Positions 1 through 8,497 of a DNA stretch of 64,000 nt are shown one piece after another; position 1 is the first letter of the stretch; every line of letters starts with the position of its first letter. The notes beneath the pieces were generated by a model, which was not told where the DNA came from, ran no database searches, and was given only the letters and a program-made list of their open reading frames with translations. The stretch is from positions 124,001 through 188,000 of the forward strand of contig CAWGMT010000008.1 in the NCBI GenBank assembly GCA_963823675.1. Reading direction: 5' to 3'. Source of the DNA: CAWGMT01 sp963823675 (GTDB lineage: Bacteria; Planctomycetota; Planctomycetia; Isosphaerales; Isosphaeraceae). A program made the translations under genes and the position numbers.

Positions 1-791
1 GCCAGGCCGAAGTCGGTGATCTTGGCGATGCCGTCGCTGGCGTACAAAACGTTGGCCGGCTTGAGGTCGCGGTGGACGATCCCGGCCTGGTGCGCCACGT
101 CGATTGCGCGCGCCAGGGTGGCCACCAAAGAAGCGGCGGCCGCCGCCGGCTGGGGCATGCTCGCAAGGCGGCCATCCAGGCTTCCCCCCTCGAGCAACTC
201 GAGGGCGACAAACGGGAGGCCCCCCGCCTCACCAATGTCGTAAATCTGGATGATGTTGGGATGGCACAACCGAGCGATCGCCTCGGCCTCGATATTGAAG
301 CGTACGCGGTCCTGCGGCTTCGCGAGGCTCCCAGCTCGAATCATCTTGAGGGCGACTAGCCGGTTGAGGCGCAGATGGCGGGCCTTGTAGACCACGCCCA
401 TGCCGCCGTGCCCGAGAACATCGAGCAGCTCGTACCCGGCGACTTTCGGGAAATCGGCCGCCCCCTCGGTCTGGCGCGGTGAGTCGCCCGCAGTTTTCAA
501 AGCGTACCCGGAATCCGCGTCCGAGCGGCGATCCACCAATGCGGGCGACCGGTCAGCCCGCAAATTCAGCCACGGATTGGGCTCGCTTGGTTCGGACGGC
601 TGCCAGCCCAGGAAGACGGAACAATCGCCAGTCAGTTCCCTGAGCCGTTCCTGGCAGCCGGCGCACGATTCCACGTGCTCGACGGTCGAGAAGTGCTCAT
701 CGCCCGCGAGCTGATCTTCCAGAAGCCGCGTGAGCCGCTCGTCTCCGGTGCAGCAAGCCCCGGTCATTTCTGGGTGCATCCGGTCAGCCAT
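1..791 (-). CDS. Ser/Thr protein kinase with N-terminal zinc-finger-like segment (cut by window edge)
   Basis: This is the N-terminal 263 codons of a bacterial Hanks-type kinase; the rest lies beyond base 1. Near residues 39-46 there is an HxxxCxxC motif like the zinc site of anti-sigma factors. The kinase domain follows with a glycine loop (GHGGMG, about residue 127), the ATP-binding lysine in VALKM (about 149), the catalytic loop HRDLKPANV (about 243) and the start of DFG just before the window edge. The ATG at 791 was chosen because the zinc-finger-like segment follows it; ATGs at codons 5 and 9 are alternatives. It is divergent from the FHA gene across about 230 bp. FHA domains bind phosphothreonine, so a kinase-FHA partnership is plausible but inferred. 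Substrate unknown. Confidence 0.88.
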   Translation of the reverse strand, partial: MADRMHPEMTGACCTGDERLTRLLEDQLAGDEHFSTVEHVESCAGCQERLRELTGDCSVFLGWQPSEPSEPNPWLNLRADRSPALVDRRSDADSGYALKTAGDSPRQTEGAADFPKVAGYELLDVLGHGGMGVVYKARHLRLNRLVALKMIRAGSLAKPQDRVRFNIEAEAIARLCHPNIIQIYDIGEAGGLPFVALELLEGGSLDGRLASMPQPAAAAASLVATLARAIDVAHQAGIVHRDLKPANVLYASDGIAKITDFGL

Positions 792-1020
792 CGCTGTGAC
801 CTCATCCGCTCGAAAACCAGATGTCGCGAGAGCAATTCTACCTGATTTCCCCTGGAGGAGAATAGCATGCTAGTATGCGCGGACCTCTCTGCTCGGCGAA
901 AATCGAGTTGGGCTTCCCCTTTGCGTATCGGCCGGCGAGCGGATAGCCTAGCAATGGGTCGTTCTTATCGACGGCGATCACCCCTATCTCAAAGTCTCAT
1001 CCGATCAGGACGAAGCCACG

Positions 1021-1665
1021 ATGAATTATGTACTCCAGGTCGTCCGCGGCCGCAGTGCCAATACGACTCTCAAGCTATCCGACGGCGTCACCAGCGTCGG
1101 CCGGCACGACGACTGCTGGATTCGCATCAAGTCGTCGCAAGTCAGCCGGCGTCACTGCGAAATCTTCGAATCCGGCGGCAAGCTGACCATCCGTGATCTC
1201 GGTAGCTCCAATGGAACATACGTCAACGGAAAGCGCGTTCTGGGCCAGCAACCCCTGACCCCCGGCGACGAGCTGACGCTCGGAGCCGTGACGCTGCGGG
1301 TGGCTAAACTCGGCCAGGCCGCAGCCGCCGCACCGGTCCAGGTCCCTGCGTCCAAACCCAAGGCCGGCGATACCGCGGTGGTGGAAGCTATCCCCGCGAG
1401 CGAACCGGATGACGAATTCGAAATTGAGTTCCAGCAAGAGGAGTCTGCCCTCGAGCTCGATGTCATCCCACTGGCCGATGACGTAGCCGCGCAGCCGGCG
1501 GCCAAGTCCGGCACGAAGGCTTCCGCGGCGGGAAAGTCCGCCCAGCCCGCCGCCCAGAAGAAATCGGCGGCCGAACCAGCGGGTTCCCAATCCAAGGACG
1601 AGCATGGAGGAGATGAAGCAATCGCCCAGTTTCTATCTGACCTCAAGCTCGATGAGGATGAATAG
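1021..1665 (+). CDS. FHA-domain protein
   Basis: A 214-residue protein with one forkhead-associated domain over about residues 1-95. The usual signature is present: GRHDDCWIRI near 27, SRRHCEI near 44 and SSNGTYVNG near 63. FHA domains recognise phosphothreonine peptides and commonly act with Ser/Thr kinases. The remainder, about residues 100-214, is Ala/Lys/Glu-rich with an acidic tail and no recognisable domain; it is probably a disordered linker. There is no signal peptide or membrane segment, so it is probably cytoplasmic. It is divergent from a kinase gene, which suggests but does not prove that it reads that kinase's phosphorylation output. Confidence 0.88.
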   Translation: MNYVLQVVRGRSANTTLKLSDGVTSVGRHDDCWIRIKSSQVSRRHCEIFESGGKLTIRDLGSSNGTYVNGKRVLGQQPLTPGDELTLGAVTLRVAKLGQAAAAAPVQVPASKPKAGDTAVVEAIPASEPDDEFEIEFQQEESALELDVIPLADDVAAQPAAKSGTKASAAGKSAQPAAQKKSAAEPAGSQSKDEHGGDEAIAQFLSDLKLDEDE

Positions 1666-1860
1666 CCCCCAGTCAGGCCGAGGAAATGATTAGCTCAATG
1701 CTTATTTCCCCCTTTTTTGTAGAACTTTGGCAACTTTGTCGAGAATCGCATTGATTTCTCTGGTAAAACGCCTTAAATAGCTCCAGATACGCGTTCACAT
1801 GCGACGACCTCCGTTGCCCTGTGTCTCCTTTTCTGATTGCATGATTGCAGGATTTTCGAC

Positions 1861-2697
1861 ATGGCTCGCCGGAAAACTCTCCCTGAATCGGTACGCGCAA
1901 AGCTTCAATTGGCCGAACGTCTGACCTCCGTCCGTTCCGAGTTATTCGGCGAGCGAGGCGGACCAGAGATGGCGAGACGTTTAGGCATCCCGGTAAGGAC
2001 ATGGTATAACTACGAAGGTGGGGTGACCGTTCCCGCGGAGGTCATCCTCAAGATTATCGAGCTCACTTCGGTTGAGGCCGTATGGCTATTGCATGGAGAG
2101 GGGCCGAAGTTCCGCCAGGGCCGGTCTGATCGCCGCGAGGTGGCGACTTCGTCGCCGACGACAACGATCGGCGCCCTGCTCCGAACGGCGCTTGAGCTTC
2201 TCGAGCGTGATGAATCGGCGCCAGTGAAAGTCGGGGAAGGCCCAAGCGATGGCAGCCACGAGAATTCGGTCAACGCCATCGAACTGCCTCCCTTGCCTAT
2301 GCAAGGCGGATGCTTGGTAAACGCGGAGGATGGACGAGTCGCATCCGCCGATAAAACCGACTCGGCAATCGGGGACTCGCGGCGGGATTGGCAGGCGGCC
2401 CATCGCGACAATCGCTGCATCAAGGTATCGGGAGATGCAATGGCACCGGTGGTGGCCGATGGCGCCTCGGTTGCATTTGCCAGGGATGAAGAAGACACCA
2501 GGCAGCTCGACGGCAAGATGGTCGTGACCTGGCTGGAGAATCAGGCCGTGGTGCGCTGGTTCCAGCATTGCGGCCGGTTTGCCCTGCTCCGCGCCGAGAA
2601 CCCCGCGACGGTTCCCCAGCAACTGCTCATCGACCTGGAAGACGCGCGGCAACGACCTCAATTCCGCCGGGTGCTCTGGATCAACACGCCTCATTGA
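1861..2697 (+). CDS. HTH regulator with degenerate S24/LexA-like domain
   Basis: A 278-residue putative repressor. Residues about 15-75 form an Xre-like helix-turn-helix (EMARRLGIPVRTWYNYEGGV, followed by a segment about choosing the acting threshold). Residues about 180-275 resemble the C-terminal fold of LexA/CI repressors (IKVSGDAMAPVVADGA). In the autoproteolytic family the motif is G-(D/N)-S-M; here the catalytic serine is alanine (near residue 193). The segment that usually carries the lysine reads VVRW instead. The domain therefore looks proteolytically dead and may serve only for dimerisation or ligand sensing. The ATG at 1861 has an AGGA 8 bases upstream and is preferred over the ATG at 1837. 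Targets are unknown. Confidence 0.8.
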   Translation: MARRKTLPESVRAKLQLAERLTSVRSELFGERGGPEMARRLGIPVRTWYNYEGGVTVPAEVILKIIELTSVEAVWLLHGEGPKFRQGRSDRREVATSSPTTTIGALLRTALELLERDESAPVKVGEGPSDGSHENSVNAIELPPLPMQGGCLVNAEDGRVASADKTDSAIGDSRRDWQAAHRDNRCIKVSGDAMAPVVADGASVAFARDEEDTRQLDGKMVVTWLENQAVVRWFQHCGRFALLRAENPATVPQQLLIDLEDARQRPQFRRVLWINTPH

Positions 2698-2795
2698 CGC
2701 GGGCCGCCCGGGCTGTTGGCATTGCGAGCTGGTCGGGCGGTGATCGCTCGTCGCGGGTACGCTCTTGGGCGTCTGAAGGTTCGGCCCGGCCCCCG

Positions 2796-3107
2796 CTACC
2801 AGCCCAGATACTCTCCATAACAGGGAAGCACCAGGATCTTCCCATCGCCGATCCGTCCGGTTCGCGCCTGGTTGACGATCGCTTTGATCACCGCCGGCGC
2901 ATCCTCCTCTTCCACGAACACCGTCAGCTCGACCTTGGGCACGAATGACGAGCTGTATTCGCTGCCCAGGTATTGATGGAGCCGGTCCTTCTGCCGTCCG
3001 TAGCCCATGGCCTCGCCGACTGTTCCCCCGAGCACCGGCAGCGACTCGAGGGCGGCGAGGACAGCATGGGCCCGGAACGGCTTCACAAGTGCGATAATCT
3101 GAACCAC
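2796..3107 (-). CDS. PII-family signalling protein, short C-terminus
   Basis: About 103 residues, against 112 for a normal GlnB/GlnK. It begins VVQIIALVKPF, matching the first strand of PII. The T-loop is recognisable (GYGRQKDRLHQYLGSEY) and keeps the tyrosine equivalent to Tyr51 of E. coli GlnB and the serine equivalent to Ser49 of cyanobacterial PII. The second signature, TGRIGDGKI, is present, but the protein then ends in LPCYGEYLGW instead of the arginine-containing C-terminal strand and C-loop. PII proteins sense 2-oxoglutarate and ATP/ADP to control nitrogen or carbon metabolism. No amtB or glnA is nearby. The GTG at 3107 aligns with the family start; an ATG at 3179 would add 24 unlikely residues. 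Confidence 0.82.
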   Translation of the reverse strand: MVQIIALVKPFRAHAVLAALESLPVLGGTVGEAMGYGRQKDRLHQYLGSEYSSSFVPKVELTVFVEEEDAPAVIKAIVNQARTGRIGDGKILVLPCYGEYLGW

Positions 3108-3298
3108 CCGCGCGGTTCTGACAGCAGATGCGGGATCGCTCGCGCGGGCAGTGGCGGCGCCTGGTCTTATGGGCCCCATTTTCTCATCCTTCGAGCCAAC
3201 TCGCGCCGCGGACGGCTTGACTTCCAGCTCGATCCTTCCGAGAGTAATCTCAGGATCGAAGCGTGTGCCGAGTGGGTTTTGTACGCACGAGGTTTATG

Positions 3299-4028
3299 AT
3301 GAAACGGGTTTTTGCAATCCTGGCCGGCCTGTGTCTTATCCTGCTGATCGGCTGGCAGCGCTTACGATTCCCGGCTCGAACAGACGTTGGAGGAGCTGCG
3401 CTATCGCAAGCGGCTCAACGACAATTTGACCGATGCGCCGACCAAGGGCAAGCTCCAGGAACTCGCGATCTTCGTCCGGCCGCCCAAGGCCCTGAAAGGC
3501 CCGACTCAGACATTCGGCATGACCGTCGTCGAGCCAGGAAAGTTCGACCTCGAGCAAAGCTTCATCGATCAGCAGAAGCAGGAGAGCATGCACCTGTTGG
3601 CCCGTGTCGTCCGGCCCAAGGCGCCCACCAAGAAAGGCGCCGCGCCCCAGCCAGAACCGACGCCCCGCGGCAAATTCGTCGACGACGTTCTGGAGCTGGT
3701 CAAGTCGGTTTACGGGGTCGACGTCGAGACGGCTCAGCTCAAATCCGAGTCGCACACACACGGCAATCATACCAACACTTACAAAGGCAAGATCGTCGAT
3801 CTGACCGCCAAGAAAGTGCAGATCTACTTCTACGGCGACGAGAAGGCACCCTACCAGGTGGCACTCATCTTCGAGTATCCCGAGGCGTCACACACATCGA
3901 TCAATCCCAAGATCCCGCTTTGCCTGGAAGCGTTTGCGGTGGGTGAAGCGGCCCGGCGCGCATTCCAGGGTGCCGGTGAGTTCGACGAGGAAGGCGGCGA
4001 AGGAGGAGGCGCGCCTCCACCGATCTGA
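3299..4028 (+). CDS. Hypothetical exported protein, frame broken near the signal peptide
   Basis: The first 18 or so codons from the ATG at 3299 encode a signal peptide (MKRVFAILAGLCLILLIG). Beyond about 3350-3365 the coding frame moves by one base. The new frame reads AYDSRLEQTLEELRYRKRLN and stays open to 4028. That frame has a stop at 3345, so the two parts cannot be joined as sequenced. Joined, they make a roughly 240-residue exported protein with a charged helical start, a globular middle and a Gly/Glu/Pro-rich tail. No known family was recognised. A GAGG lies upstream of the ATG. Without the correction, the body could begin only at the TTG at 3387. Confidence 0.6.
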
Positions 4029-4117
4029 CAGGCCGCGCCGCACCGGATCAAGGCGCCGGCGAACGACAGTTCGAGAATCGCCCCGCTCAGCGTGCCACGG
4101 CGATTCGCCGCTGGCTT

Positions 4118-4330
4118 TCAGACAAGCTTGGCTTCAACCCGTTGCGATTGATCCACGGGCCGCCGACCGGCGTCCGGGCGCTTGTCCACCAGCTCTTGAC
4201 GCAAAATCGACACCCCCGGCGGCGCCGAGATACCAATACGCACCTGGTTACGGTCGATCCTGACAATCGTGATCGAAATGTCTGACCCGATCAACACTTG
4301 CTGCGAAATCTTTCGGCTCAGAACGAGCAT
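4118..4330 (-). CDS. csrA: Carbon storage regulator CsrA
   Basis: A 70-residue CsrA/RsmA protein, a small RNA-binding homodimer that binds GGA motifs in mRNA leaders and controls translation or stability. It starts MLVLSRKISQQVLIG and contains the family core IRIGISAPPGVSILRQEL. The ATG at 4330 is fixed by a strong AGGAGG a few bases upstream; a longer reading from 4363 would include that ribosome-binding site and is rejected. The tail is slightly longer than in E. coli CsrA, which is common. The upstream region carries two similar 31-base direct repeats around TGTCATGACA and TGCCATGACA, possible regulator sites. Confidence 0.93.
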   Translation of the reverse strand: MLVLSRKISQQVLIGSDISITIVRIDRNQVRIGISAPPGVSILRQELVDKRPDAGRRPVDQSQRVEAKLV

Positions 4331-4350
4331 CTCTTCCTCCTGGCGAGCCT

Positions 4351-4446
4351 GGGGTGATCTCAAGTGTCATGACAGTCTGATCCCGACTGGAAGCACCGGA
4401 TCTCCGATCCCAACCGGGGTGACGTCAAATGCCATGACAGTCCGAT
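4351..4446. repeat. Pair of 31-bp direct repeats upstream of csrA
   Basis: Two copies, 4351-4381 and 4416-4446, match at 26 of 31 positions and are 65 bp apart. Each contains a ten-base palindrome or near-palindrome: TGTCATGACA at 4365-4374 and TGCCATGACA at 4430-4439. The spacing is close to six helical turns, as expected if two dimers bind one DNA face. They lie between the minus-strand kinase-TPR gene and csrA, so they may control csrA. Function is inferred. Confidence 0.55.
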
Positions 4447-4513
4447 GACACCTCTCCTGTCAGTAGTGTCGAACTTGCCTCAGTCTGGGCGACACGTCTT
4501 TTGTTTACGATCG

Positions 4514-6851
4514 TTAATTCTTGCCGACGTCGAGCAGCTTGCCCGCGGCGGGAATCGCTGATCGCAAGTCCTGGGGCAAGCGGTAATCGATTTTTTTGGC
4601 CCGCTCGATGAACTCCCGAGCCTCGAGTCTGGCCCTGGCGGATTTCCCCGTTGATGCGTGGGCCTTTGCCAGTTCGAAGAGACTCAAGAGCGTATCCGGA
4701 TGGTCGTCGCCCAGCTTGATTCGCTGCTTGCCCAGCGTCGCCTCGTAGAGCGAGATCGCCCTGTCGGGCTGGCCGGAGAGGTGATACGCCTTCGCCAGAC
4801 CACGCATCGCGGTCAGCGTGGTCGGGTGATCGTCGGTCAGCCGCGATCGGAGCTTTTCGAGGGACTTTTCCAGGAGCTCGATGGCCTCGCCAACCCGGCC
4901 GGCGGCCTCATACGTCCGGCCCAGATTGTTGACCGTGATCACGGTCGTGGGATGTTCGTCTCCAAGCTGTGTCCGCAGCTTTGCCAGCGCCTTTTGGTGC
5001 AGCGGAATGGCCTTTTCGGGTTTGCCGGCGGCGGTGTAGGCCACGGCCAGATTATCCATGACCGTGAGCGTGTCGACGTGGTCGTCGCCGAGCTCGACGC
5101 GAATCTTGGCGAAGGTTGCCTCGTAGAGCGGGATTGAGCGCGAGGCTTGACCGTTCTTCCAATAGGCCACGGCGAGGTCGTTCATCGTCTCGATGGCGTC
5201 GTGGTGATCCTCGCCAAGCAGAGCCCTGCGCCCGCAAGCGTGGTTTCGAGCAGGGGAATCGCCAGGTCGAACCGGCCGGCGTCATGATAGGCCGACGCCA
5301 GGTTGTTCATTGACTCCAGGGTCTCCGGTTGACTTTCGCCCAATTTCGCGCGGCGAATCTCGAACGCCCGCTCAAAGACGACAAACGACTCCCGCGGCAT
5401 GCCCAGGCCGGTATAAGTCTGGCCGATGGCGGTGTAGAGCGTCGCTTGCATGAGCTCCTGGCCGGCTAGCGAACGCTCCAGGTCCTTGACGGCGTGGTCC
5501 AGGAGCTCGACCACTTTGAGTGAGCGGCCGTCAGCGGAGGGATCGGGCTTGCGGAAGGTCTCGACCAGAAACTGGAGTGCCTGCTCGGCGCGGTGCTTCT
5601 CGTCGCTGGCGGCGGAGGCGTGACCCTGGGCCAGCGCGCGTTGTTGGTTTGCCTCTTGTAGGTTCTCGAGGGCCCGCCGGCGTTGCGCCCTGACCTCCTC
5701 GGCCGCTTTCAGGGTCAGCAGGTACTGCCCCTTCAGGCTGTGGCGTGCGTGGGCCTCGTTGCGCCAGGCGAGCGACAGGAGCGGTACGGCCACGCTCAGG
5801 CCGATCAAGGCCACGGCGAATGCGGCCGCCCAGCCGGCGACCAGGGGCTGATGCCGGCGCAGCCACCGGCGAGCTCGGACCACCGCCGGTTCCTGCCAGG
5901 CAGAGACCGGCTCGTCGGCCAGCCAGCGCTCGATGTCCTCAGCCAGCGCAAGCGCCGATGGATAACGCCGCGATGGCAAAAGCGCCATGGCCCGCCGGCA
6001 GACGGCGTCCAGAGCCCTGGGCATGCGCAGGTTGATCTCCTTGGCGCGCGGAATCGCCCTTCCCGGACCGCCTGGATCACGTCTTCGGGCTCGCCCTCGA
6101 ACGGCCGCCGATTGGTCAAGAGGACATAAAGCGTCGCTCCCAGGTTGTAGACGTCGCTGGCCGGACCGATCGCCTCGAGCTTTCCCTCGGCCTGCTCGGG
6201 ACTCATATAGGCCGGAGTTCCCACAGCCTGGCCGGCCGCTGTCCCCGAGCTGCTCCCGCAGCGCGTTCGCAAGATCGGATCGTCGCCAACTGAGAACTCG
6301 GCTGAAGCGGCTCCTGGTTCGCCCACGCCGGCTGCCTTGGCGACCCCCCAGTCCAGGACAAGCGTCTCGCCGAACGGCCCGAGCATGACATTGCTGGGCT
6401 TCAGGTCGCGATGCAGGACGCCGCGGCTGTGCGCGTAGGCAATGGTGTTGCATACGTCAATAAATCTTCGCAGCAGCCAGCGGAATTCCCGGCCCGTGAA
6501 GTTGGCCGCTCCCCCGTGGAACTGGCGGATGGCCGTCGTGAGATTCTCGCCCTTGATGAACCGCATCGCATAGAACGGGCGGCCGTCGCGATGAACGCCG
6601 AGACCATGGACCGGCACGATTCCGGGGTGTTCCATCTTGCCGGTCACTTCAGCCTCGACCACGAATCTCTCGCGGCTGACGGGGTCCATGGCATGCTCGG
6701 GCCGGATCTCCTTGAGTGCCACGCGGCGGTGCAGCTCTTGATCCTCGGCCACGTAGATCTGGCCCAGCCCCCCCATCGCATGCGGCCAGAGCACGCGATA
6801 GCGCGATTCCGCGTCAAGGGGCAAGTCCCGGTCGGCACCCTCTTGAAACAT
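4514..6851 (-). CDS. Ser/Thr kinase with membrane segment and TPR repeats (two frame breaks)
   Basis: One gene read in three frames. From the ATG at 6851 (AAGGTGG upstream) comes a kinase domain with a degenerate glycine loop (AMGGLGQIYV), VALKEI, HRDLKPSNVM and DWG in place of DFG. Near 6050, in a GCGCG run, the frame shifts; the kinase C-lobe then continues (AKEINLRMPRALDAVCRRAM), followed by a membrane helix (VAGWAAAFAVALIGLSVAV), a coiled coil and TPR repeats of the kinesin-light-chain type. Near 5232 a second shift occurs, apparently one missing base, and TPRs continue to 4514. Planctomycete homologues have this order in one chain. Probably a membrane-tethered signalling kinase; partners unknown. 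Confidence 0.82.
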
Positions 6852-6865
6852 GACGCCACCTTCAT

Positions 6866-6936
6866 CCCTAAATGGGACCGCAGAATTCTGTATGCTTTAT
6901 AGGGCAGGCTGGAAAGCCTGACCTACACCTGCGCAA
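6866..6936. repeat. Dispersed repeat R1, copy a
   Basis: It starts with CCTAAATGGGACCGCAGAAT and runs into the palindrome CAGGCTGGAAAGCCTG followed by ACCTACACCTGCGCAA. Related copies occur at 31479-31541 and 42240-42337, and the first part alone at 40215-40235. It sits directly upstream of the kinase-TPR start. It does not code for anything recognisable. Confidence 0.6.
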
Positions 6937-7405
6937 CGGCTTTCGCCAGTCTACTTAGCGGCGCCGGCCTCGACCGATCACGCCGAATCACGGCCTCTTG
7001 GCGCCGAACCTACCTCAACCCTAGAACGGCCCGGCTGATAAGGCACCTGATGTTTTTGCCACTCGCGGACTTTTCGAAAGAAATGCCGCGCGTCGTAGCC
7101 GCCCCGTTTCAAGAACTCAACCAGCCCCGCCGTACGCATATTGCCGCCGCCGCCGGATGGCCAATTGAAGAGGAAGCTGAGGACGGCGATGCGAACCTGG
7201 GCAGCCAGTCCGCCAATCTGGACAAATATTCGCCGGGCGCGGCACGAGGTTCGCCAATGAGGAATTGCTTGTCCTTCATTCGATGCTGTAAATTGTGGGA
7301 GAATCCCATGTTGAAGAAAGCCGCCGGTTTGGTACGCGAGTTGCTCGACGAGGCGCGGTTGCAGAACGGGAACCTGCCACGAGCTTGACCTGGGAGATGG
7401 TGGGC
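6937..7405. other. Intergenic, no gene seen
   Basis: Open frames exist on both strands but show no domain, no convincing ribosome-binding site and no sensible composition. The stretch separates the minus-strand kinase-TPR gene from the plus-strand DUF1559 gene, so it should hold both promoters. No clear promoter was picked. Confidence 0.5.
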
Positions 7406-8386
7406 ATGCGAGATTCACGCGGCGGATTCACGCTGATCGAGCTTCTGGTGGTTATTGCGCTGATTGCGGTTCTGATTGCCCTCTTGCTGCCGGCCGTGCA
7501 GTCCGCCCGCGAGGCAGCGCGGCGGGCGCAGTGCGTCAATAACCTCAAGCAGATGGGCCTGGCGCTCCACAACTACCACGACGCGGTATCGGTGCTGCCG
7601 CCTGGTTATGTTGCCGCGAGCCAATTTATCGATGGTGAGACGGACGTCGCGCCGGGCTGGAGCTGGGCCGCCGCGATTCTGCCTCAGCTTGATCAAGCCC
7701 CGCTCTATGCGTCGATCAACGTCTGGCTTCCCGTCCAGTTCCCGGCGAACACCACGGCGACGATGACGCTCTTGAACGTGCATCTGTGTCCGTCGGATCA
7801 GCTCCTTGGGGGAACCTTCCCGGTAAGTGATGGTTTCGGAGGCGTGGCCGCGACAGTCGCCCCGAGTTCCTATGCAGCTTGCACTGGCAACGACGCCGCG
7901 GACGTTGCCTTGGGGCTCAATAACGACGGTCTGGGAAACGGGCTGTTCTTTCGCGATAGCGCGATTCGCATGGCGGCGATCACCGACGGCACCAGCCAAA
8001 CGATTATGATCATGGAACGCGCATGGGGATGTTCCGAGGGAACCTGGACCGGCGCGATCGCCGGCGGGTTGATCGTTCGGGGGCCCTTGAACCCATGCCC
8101 CATTTCGGGGCTTGCAACCTATCTTGCCCCGTGCCTCGTTCTCGTGCATTGCCATCTTCTCAACACGAATTCCGACTACGACGCTGGCCTGGACGACCCG
8201 TCCAGCTTTCACCCGGGCGGAGCCAACGTCCTCTTCGCCGATGGTTCGGTCCACTTCGTGAAGAACATCCTCAGTGATGCCGGGGTCAGTGCCGACGGCT
8301 CGACCCGTTATACGCCCTCGAGCCTGATTTTTCAGGCTCTCGGCACGCGATCGGGCGGTGAAGTGGTCAGTGCTGACTCCTATTGA
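7406..8386 (+). CDS. DUF1559 pilin-like (pseudopilin) protein
   Basis: A 326-residue member of the planctomycete DUF1559 family. The N-terminus is a type IV pilin-like leader and helix (GGFTLIELLVVIA, then repeated hydrophobic residues and LLPAVQSAREAARRAQC), with the prepilin cleavage site after glycine. The body has the family features NNLKQMGLALHNYHD near the start and HPGGANVLFADGSVHFVKN near the end. Such proteins are thought to be exported and displayed or assembled through a type II/IV-like system; their function is not established. The ATG at 7406 is chosen because TGGGAG lies 9 bases upstream and it places the prepilin motif correctly; frames open further upstream are non-coding-like. 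Confidence 0.93.
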   Translation: MRDSRGGFTLIELLVVIALIAVLIALLLPAVQSAREAARRAQCVNNLKQMGLALHNYHDAVSVLPPGYVAASQFIDGETDVAPGWSWAAAILPQLDQAPLYASINVWLPVQFPANTTATMTLLNVHLCPSDQLLGGTFPVSDGFGGVAATVAPSSYAACTGNDAADVALGLNNDGLGNGLFFRDSAIRMAAITDGTSQTIMIMERAWGCSEGTWTGAIAGGLIVRGPLNPCPISGLATYLAPCLVLVHCHLLNTNSDYDAGLDDPSSFHPGGANVLFADGSVHFVKNILSDAGVSADGSTRYTPSSLIFQALGTRSGGEVVSADSY

Positions 8387-8497
8387 CCGGCAAGCGGCCA
8401 AGCTGCGCGACGTCGGGGTTTGCGAGGCGAGGCAATGAGCCGAGACGAGGGGTTTCATGTCCGGTGCGAGCTTCTTGGTCAGACCGGGGCGGTATCG

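Noticed and set aside
6978..7418. A 146-codon minus-strand frame before the DUF1559 gene
   Set aside because: No domain, no ribosome-binding site and unlikely composition.
7415..8458. A 347-codon minus-strand open frame
   Set aside because: It mirrors the DUF1559 gene at 7406-8386.
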